Source: Prosthecobacter dejongeii (GTDB lineage Bacteria > Verrucomicrobiota > Verrucomicrobiia > Verrucomicrobiales > Verrucomicrobiaceae). Taken from it: 64,000 bases of DNA. The stretch lies in assembly GCF_014203045.1 (NCBI RefSeq), contig NZ_JACHIF010000007.1, positions 186,001 to 250,000 of the forward strand, in the 5' to 3' direction. Below, piece after piece: positions 25,985 through 35,299 of the stretch. The position numbers and the translations under genes are program-made. The number at the start of each line of letters is the position of its first letter. Position 1 is the stretch's first letter. A model generated the notes under the pieces. It saw only the letters and a list, made by a program, of their open reading frames with translations, made no database searches and was not told the DNA's origin.

Positions 25985-28222
25985 ATGCAAACGCTCACTC
26001 TATTGGCCGCCCTGGCTCTACAGCTTCCTGGCACTGCTCCGCTGGAGCCCCAGCGTGATTTTTCGGCTGCGATGGTGGAGGGGATAGATCGTTTCCTTCT
26101 ACGGCAGACCGAACTGGCCAAAGAAAAGCGCGCTAGCTACTGGAACCGTGATTTCACCTCTCCTTCAGCTTATGAGGTCTCTGTGCAGCCTAACCGAATG
26201 CGGTTAAAGGAAATCTTGGGGGTGGTGGATCCTCGTTTGCCTATTTCTGCGTTGGATTTCGTGAGTGATACACAGACTTCTGCCGTCGTTTTGGAGTCTG
26301 CTACAGTGACGGTTTCTAGAGTGCGATGGAGAGTTTTTGAGGGCGTCCATGGAGAGGGACTGTTGATTCAGCCCAAAGGGGCTGTGCTATCGCGAATCAT
26401 TTGCTTGCCAGATGCGGATACTCCTCCTGAAAAGATGCTGGATGCAATGCTGGTGAATGCGGGGGCACAAATTGTCATCCCCATGTTAATCTCGCGCGAC
26501 TCGTCTTACTCCGGCAGTGAACGTTTGGGCATCTCGACCAATCTTCCCCACCGTGAATGGATTTACAGGCAGTCGTTTATTTTAGGGCGGCATGTTCTGG
26601 GCTATGAACTGCAGAAGGTGTTATCTCTGGTAGATTGGTTCAGAAATCAGCCAGATCAACGACCTGTCTGCGTGGCTGGATTTGGTGAAGGTGGCCTGTT
26701 GGCGCTATATGCTGGGGCTTTGGATTCCCGCATCGATTCGATCTATGTGTGGGGGCACTTTGGGCCTCGTGAAGGGCTTTGGCAGGAACCCATCTATCGC
26801 AATGTCTTTGGTCTCTTGCGTGAGTTTGGTGATGCCGAGTTAGCCTCCCTCATCGCGCCTCGTCACCTGGCCATTCAGTATGCTGGTTTCCCCAAAATTA
26901 AGGGGCCGCCTGTCGCGGCTCCTGGCCAGCGGAATGTGGCTGCGCCTGGTTTCATCACGATGCCTTCATTAAGTGCTGTTCAGGAAGAAATGGAAAGGGC
27001 GAGGCAGTTGGTACCAGCTTTTCACGATTGGGCACGTCTGTATGATGCGAAGAGTGACAATTCGGATATCGTCGCGCATCTCTTCCCGGATGAGACTGCC
27101 ACTGCGATGATGACTGGTATGACATCATCGTCCAAGGATTCGCTTCCCAGCATTCCACCCGGACGAATGATGGCACAGCGGGAGCAAGTGCGTGAATTGG
27201 AAGTGTTCACCCAGCGCTTGCTGGTGACTACCGAGGGAGAACGCAAAAATGGTTTTTGGAAGAAGCTGTCGCTGTTCTCAGTGCCGGCGTTTGAAAAACA
27301 CATCGCTACGGAGCGTGAACGGTTTTGGTCTCAGGTAATCGGCCGGTTTCCTGATCCTGATGTACCGATAAATCCACGCAGTCGAATGATCAAAGAAGTT
27401 GGGGAGGTCGTGATTCATGAGGTGACCCTGGATGTCTGGTCCGATGTCTTTGCTTGGGGGTGGCTGGCTTTGCCCAAGTCCCTGAAACCGTGTGAAAAAC
27501 GTCCCGTCATTGTTTGCCAGCATGGCCTGGAGGGGCTGCCGGAGCATTGCTTTGAGACAGATGAGAATTCTGCGGCCTGGAAAGCCTACAAAGCCTTTGC
27601 ACTGAGATTGGCCGAGCAAGGATACATAGTCTTTGCCCCCCATAATCCCTATCGTGGGCGTGATGCTTTTCGTTCACTTCAACGGAAGTTGAATCCTCTG
27701 GGAAAATCCCTTTACTCAGTCATCAACGGGCAACATCAGCGGATTCTAGAATGGCTGAAAAGCCAGTCGTTTACGAGGCCGGACAAGATCGCTTTTTACG
27801 GTCTCAGTTACGGCGGTAAGAGTGCAATGCGCACTCCTGCAGTCCTTACAGATTACTGTCTCAGCATTTGCTCAGGAGACTTCAATGAATGGGTGCGGAA
27901 GTGTGCAACCACAGATCTAGCGTTGAGTTATGTTTTTACCGGCGAATATGAGATCTGGGAATGGAATCTGGGGCGCACTTTTAATTATGCTGAAATGGGC
28001 GCTTTGATCGCGCCACGTCCCTTCATGGTGGAACGTGGTCATAAAGACGGTGTAGGAGTGGATGAATGGGTGAACTACGAGTATGCCAAGATTCGCCAGA
28101 TGTACGACCAGATTGGCATCGGCAACCGCACGGTTATTGAGCACTTTGACGGACCTCACACCATTCATGGTGTAGGAACCTTTGAATTTTTACATCAATG
28201 GTTAGGTGATCCACATCGCTAG
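25985..28222 (+). CDS. Exported tandem alpha/beta hydrolase (dienelactone/acetyl xylan esterase-like)
   Basis: The product has 745 residues with a short signal-like start (MQTLTLLAALALQLPGTA). Two alpha/beta-hydrolase-like units follow. The first (about 100-320) has an elbow reading GFGEGG near 232, so the nucleophile position is Gly instead of Ser. The second (about 440-745) has GLSYGG near 605, an acidic region MVERGHKDGVG and a likely catalytic His in GPHTIHG near 725, so it should be active. Both units contain the similar phrase LIAPRHLAIQ / LIAPRPFMVE, which points to an internal duplication. It is probably an esterase acting on plant or algal polysaccharide esters; the substrate is not known. 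Confidence 0.7.
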   Translation: MQTLTLLAALALQLPGTAPLEPQRDFSAAMVEGIDRFLLRQTELAKEKRASYWNRDFTSPSAYEVSVQPNRMRLKEILGVVDPRLPISALDFVSDTQTSAVVLESATVTVSRVRWRVFEGVHGEGLLIQPKGAVLSRIICLPDADTPPEKMLDAMLVNAGAQIVIPMLISRDSSYSGSERLGISTNLPHREWIYRQSFILGRHVLGYELQKVLSLVDWFRNQPDQRPVCVAGFGEGGLLALYAGALDSRIDSIYVWGHFGPREGLWQEPIYRNVFGLLREFGDAELASLIAPRHLAIQYAGFPKIKGPPVAAPGQRNVAAPGFITMPSLSAVQEEMERARQLVPAFHDWARLYDAKSDNSDIVAHLFPDETATAMMTGMTSSSKDSLPSIPPGRMMAQREQVRELEVFTQRLLVTTEGERKNGFWKKLSLFSVPAFEKHIATERERFWSQVIGRFPDPDVPINPRSRMIKEVGEVVIHEVTLDVWSDVFAWGWLALPKSLKPCEKRPVIVCQHGLEGLPEHCFETDENSAAWKAYKAFALRLAEQGYIVFAPHNPYRGRDAFRSLQRKLNPLGKSLYSVINGQHQRILEWLKSQSFTRPDKIAFYGLSYGGKSAMRTPAVLTDYCLSICSGDFNEWVRKCATTDLALSYVFTGEYEIWEWNLGRTFNYAEMGALIAPRPFMVERGHKDGVGVDEWVNYEYAKIRQMYDQIGIGNRTVIEHFDGPHTIHGVGTFEFLHQWLGDPHR

Positions 28223-28228
28223 ATTTGA

Positions 28229-30622
28229 TCACCCCACATTCATGGGATCCACATCCCAACTGACATAGATTTCAGAGGGGACAGTCAGCCCCTCGACCAC
28301 CCGTTTAACATGGGCACACAATGCCCGGATTTTATCACTCCGCAGCAACAACTGAAAGCGATGCTGCCCATGGGCCTTCGCCAGTGCAGCGGGAGTGGGC
28401 TCGCCCATGATGGTGCCCTCTGGCAAGTCCTGCTCCAGCCGTTTATGCAGGGTTTGCAGAGTGAACTCGGCCTGAGCTTCATGCTTGCCGCGTGCACTGA
28501 TCAGCACCATATGAGCAAAGGGGGGATACTTGAATGCTAAACGGTGTTCTAACTCCTGGGCGGCGTAGCCCTCGTAGTCATTGTGACGGCTGAATTGAAT
28601 GGCTGGGCTGTGGGGGGCATGAGTTTGAACAAAGACCTCGCCTTTCACTTCGCCTCGGCCTGCTCTACCTGCTACCTGGACCAAGAGTTGAAAAGTACGC
28701 TCGGCTGCGCGAAAGTCAGGAAGATTCAGAGCCGAGTCCGCATTCAAGACGCCCACCAGGGTAACATTTGGGAAGTCTAGACCTTTGGCGATCATCTGGG
28801 TGCCAATGAGGATGTCCAGCTTCTGGGCGCGGAAATCCTTGAGAGTATCGCGCAGCTGATTCTTGCGCTGCATGGTGTCTGTATCCACCCGGGCCATACG
28901 GGCTTGCGGGAAGACTTCCCGCACCGCCTGCTCCACACGTTCCGTTCCAAAGCCTGAATACTTGAGCCCAGGTTCCTTACAGCTCGGGCATTTGGTTGGG
29001 GGCACACGCCGGGCACCACAGATGTGGCAGACCAGCCGATTGTCCTTTTTGTGCAGAGTCATCGGGATGGCACATTCTTGACACTGTACCGTCTCACCGC
29101 ACGAGACACAACCCAGGCTGGTATTAAAACCACGACGATTGAGGAAGAGGATAGTCTGTTCCTTTTTTTCCAATCGGTCATTGACCGCATTGCGCAGTTT
29201 TTGTGACAGGATACCCGTGTTGGTAAAGGAAACCTCAGTGCCTTTGCGTCGTTCCAGACGCATGTCCACAATACGGATCAGCGGCATGGACTTGCCATCA
29301 GTCCGCTTGGTCATGTGGAGCAGTTCGTACTTGCCGGTGGTGGCGTTTTGAAACGACTCCAGGCTGGGCGTGGCAGAGCCTAGCAGGACCGCACAGCGCT
29401 CAATCCGGCCCCGGACGACGGCGACATCACGAGCGTGATAGCGCGGTGCATCCTCCTGTTTATAAGAGGGCTCATGCTCTTCATCTACGATGATGAGACC
29501 GAGATTATCCAAGGGGGCAAAGATGGCACTGCGAGCACCAATGACAATCTGGGCACGGCCTTCGTGAATCTTAAACCATTCATCATGCCGCTCGCCATCA
29601 CTGAGATGGCTGTGCAAGACGGCAATGGCATCCTTTTGCGCGGAGAACCGAGCCTTAAAACGCTCAATCGTTTGAGGGGTAAGACTGATTTCTGGCACTA
29701 GCACCAAGGCCGTTTGCCCCCGCTTGAGCACCTCGGCGATGCTTTGCAGATACACTTCAGTTTTGCCACTTCCAGTCACGCCATGAAGCAATAGAGTGGG
29801 ATGAGTGCGCAGTTCTGGGCGTGGAGTTTTCGCTAAAGTATCGGCTTCCCCCTTCACCTTTCCATCCAGTGCAGCGATGATAGCTTCATACGCGATCTTT
29901 TGTTCTTCAGTGAAGGTCAGAGGCTGGCTGGGTAAAAACTCCTCGGTTTGAAACGGATCTCTTTCCACTCGGACCTCACTGCGTGTGATCCAACCCGCTT
30001 TGAGAAGGGGTTTAATGATGGCTGTCGCACGAGGCAGTTCTCGTCGCAATTCACTGAGGGTGGCCTCGCCTCCATTGCTGCGCAGTTTTTCCAGAATGCG
30101 AGCCTGCATGGGGGCCGTGCTATGGAGCTTTTCAAAGACATCCGGGGGCGGTTCTTTGGCCAGCTTGAGATGGCTGTCGGTGAGAAAGGTTTCTGGCTTT
30201 TCCCGCACCGCTTGCGGCAACATTGTGCGCAGCACACGGTTTACTGGCACCACATAATACTCGGCGATCCAATTGGCGAGTTTGAGGAGCCCTGGAGTAA
30301 ACATGGGGCGAGAGCCTACTAAGGAGGCGATTTCCTTTAACTTCGCGTTGTACTCGGTGGATTCTAGGAGCTCAATCACGACTGCCGAAACGCGCTGATG
30401 TTGCAGGGGCACCATGACACGTGTGCCGATGCCGATCTGGCGTTCTAACTTTTCAGGAATGGCATAGTCCAGTTCCAGCGCGGCAGCGGTCTCAATCTGA
30501 ACGCGGGCAATCCGCTGCGCCATCTGTAGGGAAGGTGAATCCTCTCCCCCAAAGCGTGGCATGCCCAAGTCAAACAAAGACTGGGCAGCGGGGCGGACGG
30601 AACTGGCTGGGTGGTCAGGCAT
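28229..30622 (-). CDS. priA: Primosomal protein N', replication restart helicase PriA
   Basis: PriA recognises stalled forks and reloads the replisome. The product has 797 residues, somewhat longer than E. coli PriA. It has an N-terminal DNA-binding part, then a superfamily 2 helicase with Walker A HGVTGSGKTEVYL, the DEEH box in IVDEEHEPSYKQ and GSATPSLES. Eight zinc-binding cysteines follow in four CxxC pairs (from CVSCGETVQCQEC to KCPSC). Motifs V-VI are in GTQMIAKGLDFPNVTLV and QVAGRAGRG. The ATG at 30622 is supported by AAGGAG just upstream. The gene ends seven bases from the convergent hydrolase. Confidence 0.95.
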   Translation of the reverse strand: MPDHPASSVRPAAQSLFDLGMPRFGGEDSPSLQMAQRIARVQIETAAALELDYAIPEKLERQIGIGTRVMVPLQHQRVSAVVIELLESTEYNAKLKEIASLVGSRPMFTPGLLKLANWIAEYYVVPVNRVLRTMLPQAVREKPETFLTDSHLKLAKEPPPDVFEKLHSTAPMQARILEKLRSNGGEATLSELRRELPRATAIIKPLLKAGWITRSEVRVERDPFQTEEFLPSQPLTFTEEQKIAYEAIIAALDGKVKGEADTLAKTPRPELRTHPTLLLHGVTGSGKTEVYLQSIAEVLKRGQTALVLVPEISLTPQTIERFKARFSAQKDAIAVLHSHLSDGERHDEWFKIHEGRAQIVIGARSAIFAPLDNLGLIIVDEEHEPSYKQEDAPRYHARDVAVVRGRIERCAVLLGSATPSLESFQNATTGKYELLHMTKRTDGKSMPLIRIVDMRLERRKGTEVSFTNTGILSQKLRNAVNDRLEKKEQTILFLNRRGFNTSLGCVSCGETVQCQECAIPMTLHKKDNRLVCHICGARRVPPTKCPSCKEPGLKYSGFGTERVEQAVREVFPQARMARVDTDTMQRKNQLRDTLKDFRAQKLDILIGTQMIAKGLDFPNVTLVGVLNADSALNLPDFRAAERTFQLLVQVAGRAGRGEVKGEVFVQTHAPHSPAIQFSRHNDYEGYAAQELEHRLAFKYPPFAHMVLISARGKHEAQAEFTLQTLHKRLEQDLPEGTIMGEPTPAALAKAHGQHRFQLLLRSDKIRALCAHVKRVVEGLTVPSEIYVSWDVDPMNVG

Positions 30623-30668
30623 CAGAGGCTCCTTTCTGAACCACGGATCCCTCCGGTTTGCACGGAGG

Positions 30669-30696
30669 ATTATAGTTGGAAGTTAGCCTGCACCAA
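30669..30696 (-). promoter_or_regulatory. Sigma-70-like promoter for priA
   Basis: On the minus strand, TTGGTG (complement of 30691-30696) is followed after 16 bases by a perfect TATAAT (complement of 30669-30674). The perfect inverted repeat CCTCCG-N7-CGGAGG (30650-30668) lies directly downstream, over the expected transcription start, so it is better read as a possible operator than as an RNA hairpin. Confidence 0.55.
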
Positions 30697-30743
30697 GAAT
30701 TTCTCATTCGCAACAAAGCCTAGCCTCGCTACGTAGTTCTAAC

Positions 30744-32141
30744 ATGGCTTTAGATCCAGTTGGTTCTTGTTCTCCTGCACCTTGGTCGCGCCGTCGGTTG
30801 CTTTCGGCTGGCGGTCTAGGAATGTTAGGTTTGACGATGCCGCGCATCCTTCGTGCGAGTGAAGCGGTGGTGACGGAGAAAATGATCGCGAGAGCGAAGT
30901 CGGTGGTGTTCCTGTTTCAGTGGGGTGGGCCGAGTCATCTGGAAACCTTCGATATGAAGCCGGATGCCCCAGAGGGAATTCGAGGCTTTCATAAACCCAT
31001 CAAATCAAGCGCGGACGGTATTTACGTTTCAGATCGTCTGCCCAAAACGGCCAAGATCATGGATAAGGTGACGCTCATCCGGTCCATGCATCACACGATG
31101 AAGAATCACAATAGCGCGGGTTATTACGCGCTCAGTGGTCATGCCCCGCCGAGTGACGATCAACGCCTCAAAGATTCACCAGATCTTTTTCCTGCTTATG
31201 CTTCCGTGGTGGATCGTTTAGCTCCAGGCAGAGGGGAGATCCCCACTGCTGCCAGCTTCCCGTGGACTGTGAGCGATGGCTCATTTACCCCAGGGCAGCG
31301 TGCTAGTTTCCTGGGCAAGCAGCATGATCCTTTTTTTGTGCTGCGTGATCCTAGCGCTCCCGATTTTGCACTGCCAGAATTGAGCCTACCCTCGGGCATC
31401 AGCTATGAGCGACTCACAGCCCGGCGGGAGTTGCAAAAGCTTGTGGATTCCCAGACCCGACTCATGGACCATTCGGCCGAGGCCCAGGGCATTGAGGGAT
31501 ATTACGAAAAAGCGCTTTCCATGCTCCACAGTGAGAAGCTGCGGGCTGCATTCGATCTCTCCCAAGAGCCCGAAAAAATCCGTGATGCTTACGGGCGCAC
31601 GGCCTATGGACAAAGCTGCCTCATGGCGCGTCGGCTCGTCGAGGCCGGAGTCAAGTTTGTGACGGTCAACTTTGCCCCCGGTATTGGTGGGCAGAGCACA
31701 ACCTCCGGAGGCTGGGATACCCACGGATTCAATGATACCCGAATGTTCCCCATCATTGATGCTTACCACATGCCGATGACAGATCAGACACTGCCCACAT
31801 TCCTCAATGACATGGATGATCGTGGTTTGCTGGATGAGACCCTGGTGGTATGGGTCGGTGAATTTGGACGCACCCCTAAGATCAATAAAAACATCAGTCG
31901 CGACCACTGGCCTCAGTGTTACACCGCTCTTCTGGCAGGAGGCGGTGTGAAGCGTGGTTTCGTCCATGGTGCCTCAGATAAAAATGGCGAATATCCAGCA
32001 GAAAAACCTGTGAAGCCAGATGACCTCGCAGCGACCATGTATCATTTGTTAGGCATTCGACATGATACAGAAGTTCATGATGTGGCGAATCGTCCTGTGC
32101 CGATCAGTTACGGCAAAGTCATCCGGGAAGTGATTGCTTGA
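30744..32141 (+). CDS. Exported DUF1501 family protein
   Basis: The product has 465 residues. A twin-arginine signal (SRRRLLSAGGLGMLGLT) is followed by the sulfatase-like DUF1501 domain, with FQWGGPSHLETFDMKPDAPE near the start and VVWVGEFGRTPKINKNISRDH late. It is only distantly similar to the other DUF1501 gene in this window (7834-9231), so this is not a recent duplication. It diverges from priA and has no cytochrome-containing partner gene next to it. Its substrate is unknown. Confidence 0.85.
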   Translation: MALDPVGSCSPAPWSRRRLLSAGGLGMLGLTMPRILRASEAVVTEKMIARAKSVVFLFQWGGPSHLETFDMKPDAPEGIRGFHKPIKSSADGIYVSDRLPKTAKIMDKVTLIRSMHHTMKNHNSAGYYALSGHAPPSDDQRLKDSPDLFPAYASVVDRLAPGRGEIPTAASFPWTVSDGSFTPGQRASFLGKQHDPFFVLRDPSAPDFALPELSLPSGISYERLTARRELQKLVDSQTRLMDHSAEAQGIEGYYEKALSMLHSEKLRAAFDLSQEPEKIRDAYGRTAYGQSCLMARRLVEAGVKFVTVNFAPGIGGQSTTSGGWDTHGFNDTRMFPIIDAYHMPMTDQTLPTFLNDMDDRGLLDETLVVWVGEFGRTPKINKNISRDHWPQCYTALLAGGGVKRGFVHGASDKNGEYPAEKPVKPDDLAATMYHLLGIRHDTEVHDVANRPVPISYGKVIREVIA

Positions 32142-32262
32142 TTGCCGTGTTCTTCAGCGTATGGCCGCTAGGAAGAACTCACGCATTTGATGCGAGCACT
32201 TGCATTCATCCTATAGACGATTATCAATAAGCCCCAAGGGTTACAACAACCCCTTTCACATT

Positions 32263-32352
32263 ATGGCTAAAGGCAACAACGCTCACAAAAAAGAAGTCAA
32301 AAAGCCAAAGAAGGAAAAGCCGAAGCCCGCCCCTACGGCGCGCAAGCCTTAA
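32263..32352 (+). CDS. 29-residue Lys/Pro-rich small protein
   Basis: A short frame begins MAKGNNAHKKEVKKPKKEKP and ends PTARKP. It is almost entirely Lys, Pro, Ala and Glu, and therefore disordered and strongly basic. Similar tiny MAKGNN...KKPKKEKPK peptides are present in many bacterial genomes as hypothetical proteins. A strong terminator hairpin follows 33 bases after the stop, which supports an independent short transcript. Binding to nucleic acid or ribosomes is a guess from charge only. Confidence 0.6.
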   Translation: MAKGNNAHKKEVKKPKKEKPKPAPTARKP

Positions 32353-32384
32353 TTCCGTCTCGTTTTTAATCACCATTCAAAGTG

Positions 32385-32421
32385 GAGTAAGCTCGCCTCG
32401 TTGCGTTCGCTTACTCTTTTT
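32385..32421 (+). terminator. Rho-independent terminator after the small Lys-rich gene
   Basis: GAGTAAGC (32385-32392) pairs perfectly with GCTTACTC (32409-32416) and a five-T run plus TGTTTT follows. It ends the short transcript carrying the 29-residue gene. Confidence 0.65.
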
Positions 32422-32491
32422 GTTTTGGCGTTGCACCACGCGCCGAAACTCGGACTTGCCCGCATGCTAGACGGCATTGTAACGTTTGCAG

Positions 32492-34072
32492 ATGAATTCC
32501 ACACGCCGCGCGTTCCTCCAGCACCTCAGTCTTGGCAGCGTGGGTTTTTGGCTGGCGCCGGCATTGGCGGAGACCACCGTACTAGCGAGTGGTAAGTTGC
32601 CACGCAGTAGTCCAGCGGATCAATCCGTTTCCTCAGAGGCCATCTTATCCTTTTTAGGAGCCGTGGAGCAGAATAAGTTTGAGCTGCACAGCTTCATGAT
32701 GCTTCGCCACGGGCAGGTCATTGCAGAAGGTTGGTGGGCACCTTACGGGCCAGATGAAGTGCATACGATGTATTCGATGAGTAAGAGCTTCACCTCCACG
32801 GCGGTGGGGATGGCTGTCGCTGAAGGGAAGCTGAGTGTGGAAGACAAGGTAGTGTCTTTTTTCCCTGAGGATTTGCCGGAAACCATCAGCGAAAATCTGG
32901 CCTCACTGAGGGTGATGGATCTGCTGACCATGTCGGTCGGTAATGAAAAAGAGCCGACTCAGATAGTAGTGAAATCGGAAAACTGGGTGCGCACGTTTTT
33001 GGCCCAACCGATCACCCACAAGCCTGGAACGGTATTCATGTACAACAGTGCTGCTACTTACATGTGTTCCGCCATCGTGCAAAAAGTGACCGGGCAGAAG
33101 ATCCTGGATTACTTAACCCCGCGTTTGTTTGTTCCGTTGGGCATCACAGGAATGAAATGGGAAACCTGCCCGCGCGATATCAATACGGGGGGCTGGGGGC
33201 TCAGCATCCAAACGGAGGCCATGGCCAAGTTTGGCCAGCTTTACCTGCAAAAGGGCAAATGGAAGGGGAAACAACTCCTGCCGGAGGTGTGGGTGAGCGA
33301 AGCCACCGCTTTCCATATTCAGCAACCCGGCGGTGACAAATCAGACCGCCCGAAAGCCCAGAACGACTGGCTCCAGGGGTACGGTTACCAGTTCTGGCGC
33401 TGCCAGCATGGTCACTACCGGGGAGATGGTGCTTTCGGTCAATTTACCCTCGTGTTGCCGGAGCATGAAGCCGTCATTGTAATGACGAGTGAAAACAAAA
33501 ACATGCAGGGGCAGCTTGATCTCGTGTGGGAACATTTGCTCCCAGCGATGAAGGGCTCCAGTCCCGAGTCGGATGCTGCCTTGGTGACAAAGACAAAATC
33601 CCTGAACCTGCCCCCAGCCAAGGGCAGTGCGGAATCGCCTAACATGGAGCGTGTCAGTGGCAAGGTTTTCACTCTGGCTGAAAACCCCATGGGACTCACG
33701 ACCGCCACCTTTGTTTTCCAGGGAAATACCTGTGTCTTTACCGCACGTTCTGCCAAAGGCCCGCATGTGATTGCCTGCGGCATCGAGCGCTGGCAGACGG
33801 GTATTACCGCTTTTCCAGAAACTCCACCACGCCTTATCTCAGGTGGGAAACCTAAAGCGCAAACTGCTTCGAAGGTTGCTGCGAGTGCCACATGGTCGGA
33901 TGAGAACACATTGGTCATGACCTGGCGTTATTATGAAACGCCTCACCACGATATGGTGACCTGTCGGTTTGAGGGTAATAAGCTAAACATCAGTTTCCTC
34001 AACAGCATCACGGCGATGACCCCCAAAGCTCAGGATATTCGTTTGCCGCTCACGGGTCAATTCACTGTCTGA
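32492..34072 (+). CDS. Exported serine hydrolase, class C beta-lactamase family
   Basis: The product has 526 residues from the ATG at 32492; a TTG two codons earlier is less likely. The N-terminus (NSTRRAFLQHLSLGSVGFW) looks like a Tat signal. The penicillin-binding/beta-lactamase-related fold shows the catalytic SxxK tetrad as Ser95-Met-Ser-Lys98 and a YNS at 184-186 in place of the usual YxN. It is followed by GHYRGDGAFGQF, the probable third motif. A C-terminal extension of about 150 residues looks like a separate beta-rich domain. Such proteins are mostly esterases or D-amino-peptidases; true beta-lactamase activity is unlikely from sequence. Confidence 0.8.
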   Translation: MNSTRRAFLQHLSLGSVGFWLAPALAETTVLASGKLPRSSPADQSVSSEAILSFLGAVEQNKFELHSFMMLRHGQVIAEGWWAPYGPDEVHTMYSMSKSFTSTAVGMAVAEGKLSVEDKVVSFFPEDLPETISENLASLRVMDLLTMSVGNEKEPTQIVVKSENWVRTFLAQPITHKPGTVFMYNSAATYMCSAIVQKVTGQKILDYLTPRLFVPLGITGMKWETCPRDINTGGWGLSIQTEAMAKFGQLYLQKGKWKGKQLLPEVWVSEATAFHIQQPGGDKSDRPKAQNDWLQGYGYQFWRCQHGHYRGDGAFGQFTLVLPEHEAVIVMTSENKNMQGQLDLVWEHLLPAMKGSSPESDAALVTKTKSLNLPPAKGSAESPNMERVSGKVFTLAENPMGLTTATFVFQGNTCVFTARSAKGPHVIACGIERWQTGITAFPETPPRLISGGKPKAQTASKVAASATWSDENTLVMTWRYYETPHHDMVTCRFEGNKLNISFLNSITAMTPKAQDIRLPLTGQFTV

Positions 34073-34093
34073 CCTATAAATTTAGAAGGATCT

Positions 34094-35125
34094 CTAAATC
34101 GTGGGCGGAAGCTTCGCCCAGCGATTCGCTAGCAGGCCGTTGACGAAGAGTTGGAGAGGGTGGTAAAGCATGACCGGAAGTAGGATCAGGCTCAGGTCTT
34201 GGCGGTCACCGAAAATGAGCATGGCTAAGGGAACGCCCATCGCGAGAGTTTTCTTCACCGAGCAAAAATAGGCTGCAATCAAGTCTTCATGATTCAGCTT
34301 CAGCGCTTTGCAGCCCCCCCAGACGAGCAACGACATCAAGGCGAAAAGAAACATTACCCAACCGCATGTTTTTGCCGTCAGAGAGGGGCCGTAACGATGC
34401 CAAACCTGCTGTTCCACCGAATCACAGAAGGCTGCATACACGATAAAGAGGATGACTAAGTTACTGATCCTGGCTAGCCAGGCTTTGTTTCGGTCCACCC
34501 AATATTTGAGGCTGGGGCGCAGAAGAATGCCTAACGAAAAGGGTATCAACGTCAGCAAGGAAATTTTCAGAAGTAAGGGGCCAAAGTCACCGCTCTGCCC
34601 CGTTTTTTGCATGAGCAGGTGAACTAAAATGGGGGTGATGAGAACTCCCAAAATATTTGAAAAAGCAGCGTTGAACAGTGCGCCAGCGGTGTTCCCACGA
34701 GCTAGTGCGGTGAGAACCACCGAAGTCGAAATCGTGGAAGGCAAAACACAAAGGTAGAGAAATCCGTCGCTCACGGCCTGTGGTTGAGTGGTCCAAATCA
34801 AAGGCACGACGCCATTGAGCAAAAGACCTACCAAGGGGAAGATCCCAAAAGTAAAGGCTTGAATCACCAAGTGGAGACGCCAATTGGCCATCCCGCTTTT
34901 GATTTTTTCTAAGGCTAAAGATAATCCCTGAAGAAAGAGAATGAGAGCAATACCTGCATTGCTCACGATGTCAGGCTTTAGAATGCCATGGCGCGATCCT
35001 GGCCCTGGAATGACAAATCCTAGCACCACCGCCACGCCCAGCCCGATGAGAAACCCATGAACACGCCACCAGGCAACTTTCGGGGTAGATTCAACGGGCG
35101 CCTGAGAGGGGAGAGTGGAACTCAT
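34094..35125 (-). CDS. SBF-like (bile acid:sodium symporter family) transporter
   Basis: The product has 343 residues and about ten hydrophobic helices, in the two inverted five-helix bundles of the BASS fold (PF13593 SBF-like group). Recognisable parts are IPGPGSRHGILKPDIVSNAG, IALILFLQGLSLALEKI and VLPSTISTSVVLTALARGNTA, the last being the crossover region with polar residues near the sodium and substrate sites. The cargo of this subgroup is not well established (organic anions or solutes). No operon partner is evident. Confidence 0.8.
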   Translation of the reverse strand: MSSTLPSQAPVESTPKVAWWRVHGFLIGLGVAVVLGFVIPGPGSRHGILKPDIVSNAGIALILFLQGLSLALEKIKSGMANWRLHLVIQAFTFGIFPLVGLLLNGVVPLIWTTQPQAVSDGFLYLCVLPSTISTSVVLTALARGNTAGALFNAAFSNILGVLITPILVHLLMQKTGQSGDFGPLLLKISLLTLIPFSLGILLRPSLKYWVDRNKAWLARISNLVILFIVYAAFCDSVEQQVWHRYGPSLTAKTCGWVMFLFALMSLLVWGGCKALKLNHEDLIAAYFCSVKKTLAMGVPLAMLIFGDRQDLSLILLPVMLYHPLQLFVNGLLANRWAKLPPTI

Positions 35126-35226
35126 TTCGGTGCCACGACAATCAGGCTACACGGCATCTTAGCAACCAAAACGCCAGCCATCTAAAGAAGGAACAACTGG
35201 ACGGTAGGTAGCATCCCGCCGCACTA

Positions 35227-35259
35227 TAAAAAACGCGGATGGCCTTTCAGCCACCCGCG
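35227..35259 (-). terminator. Rho-independent terminator of ahcY
   Basis: On the minus strand, CGCGGGTGGC, a six-base loop and GCCATCCGCG form a 10-bp stem (one G-U pair) followed by six T. It begins 41 bases after the ahcY stop. Confidence 0.85.
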
Positions 35260-35299
35260 CTTCACGGTTTTGGGGTTTAAAAATCAGGCGGACGCCGGA

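Noticed and set aside
32149-32178. Stem GTTCTTC/GAAGAAC after the second DUF1501 gene as a terminator
   Set aside because: The stem is AT-rich and no T-run follows. It may be incidental.
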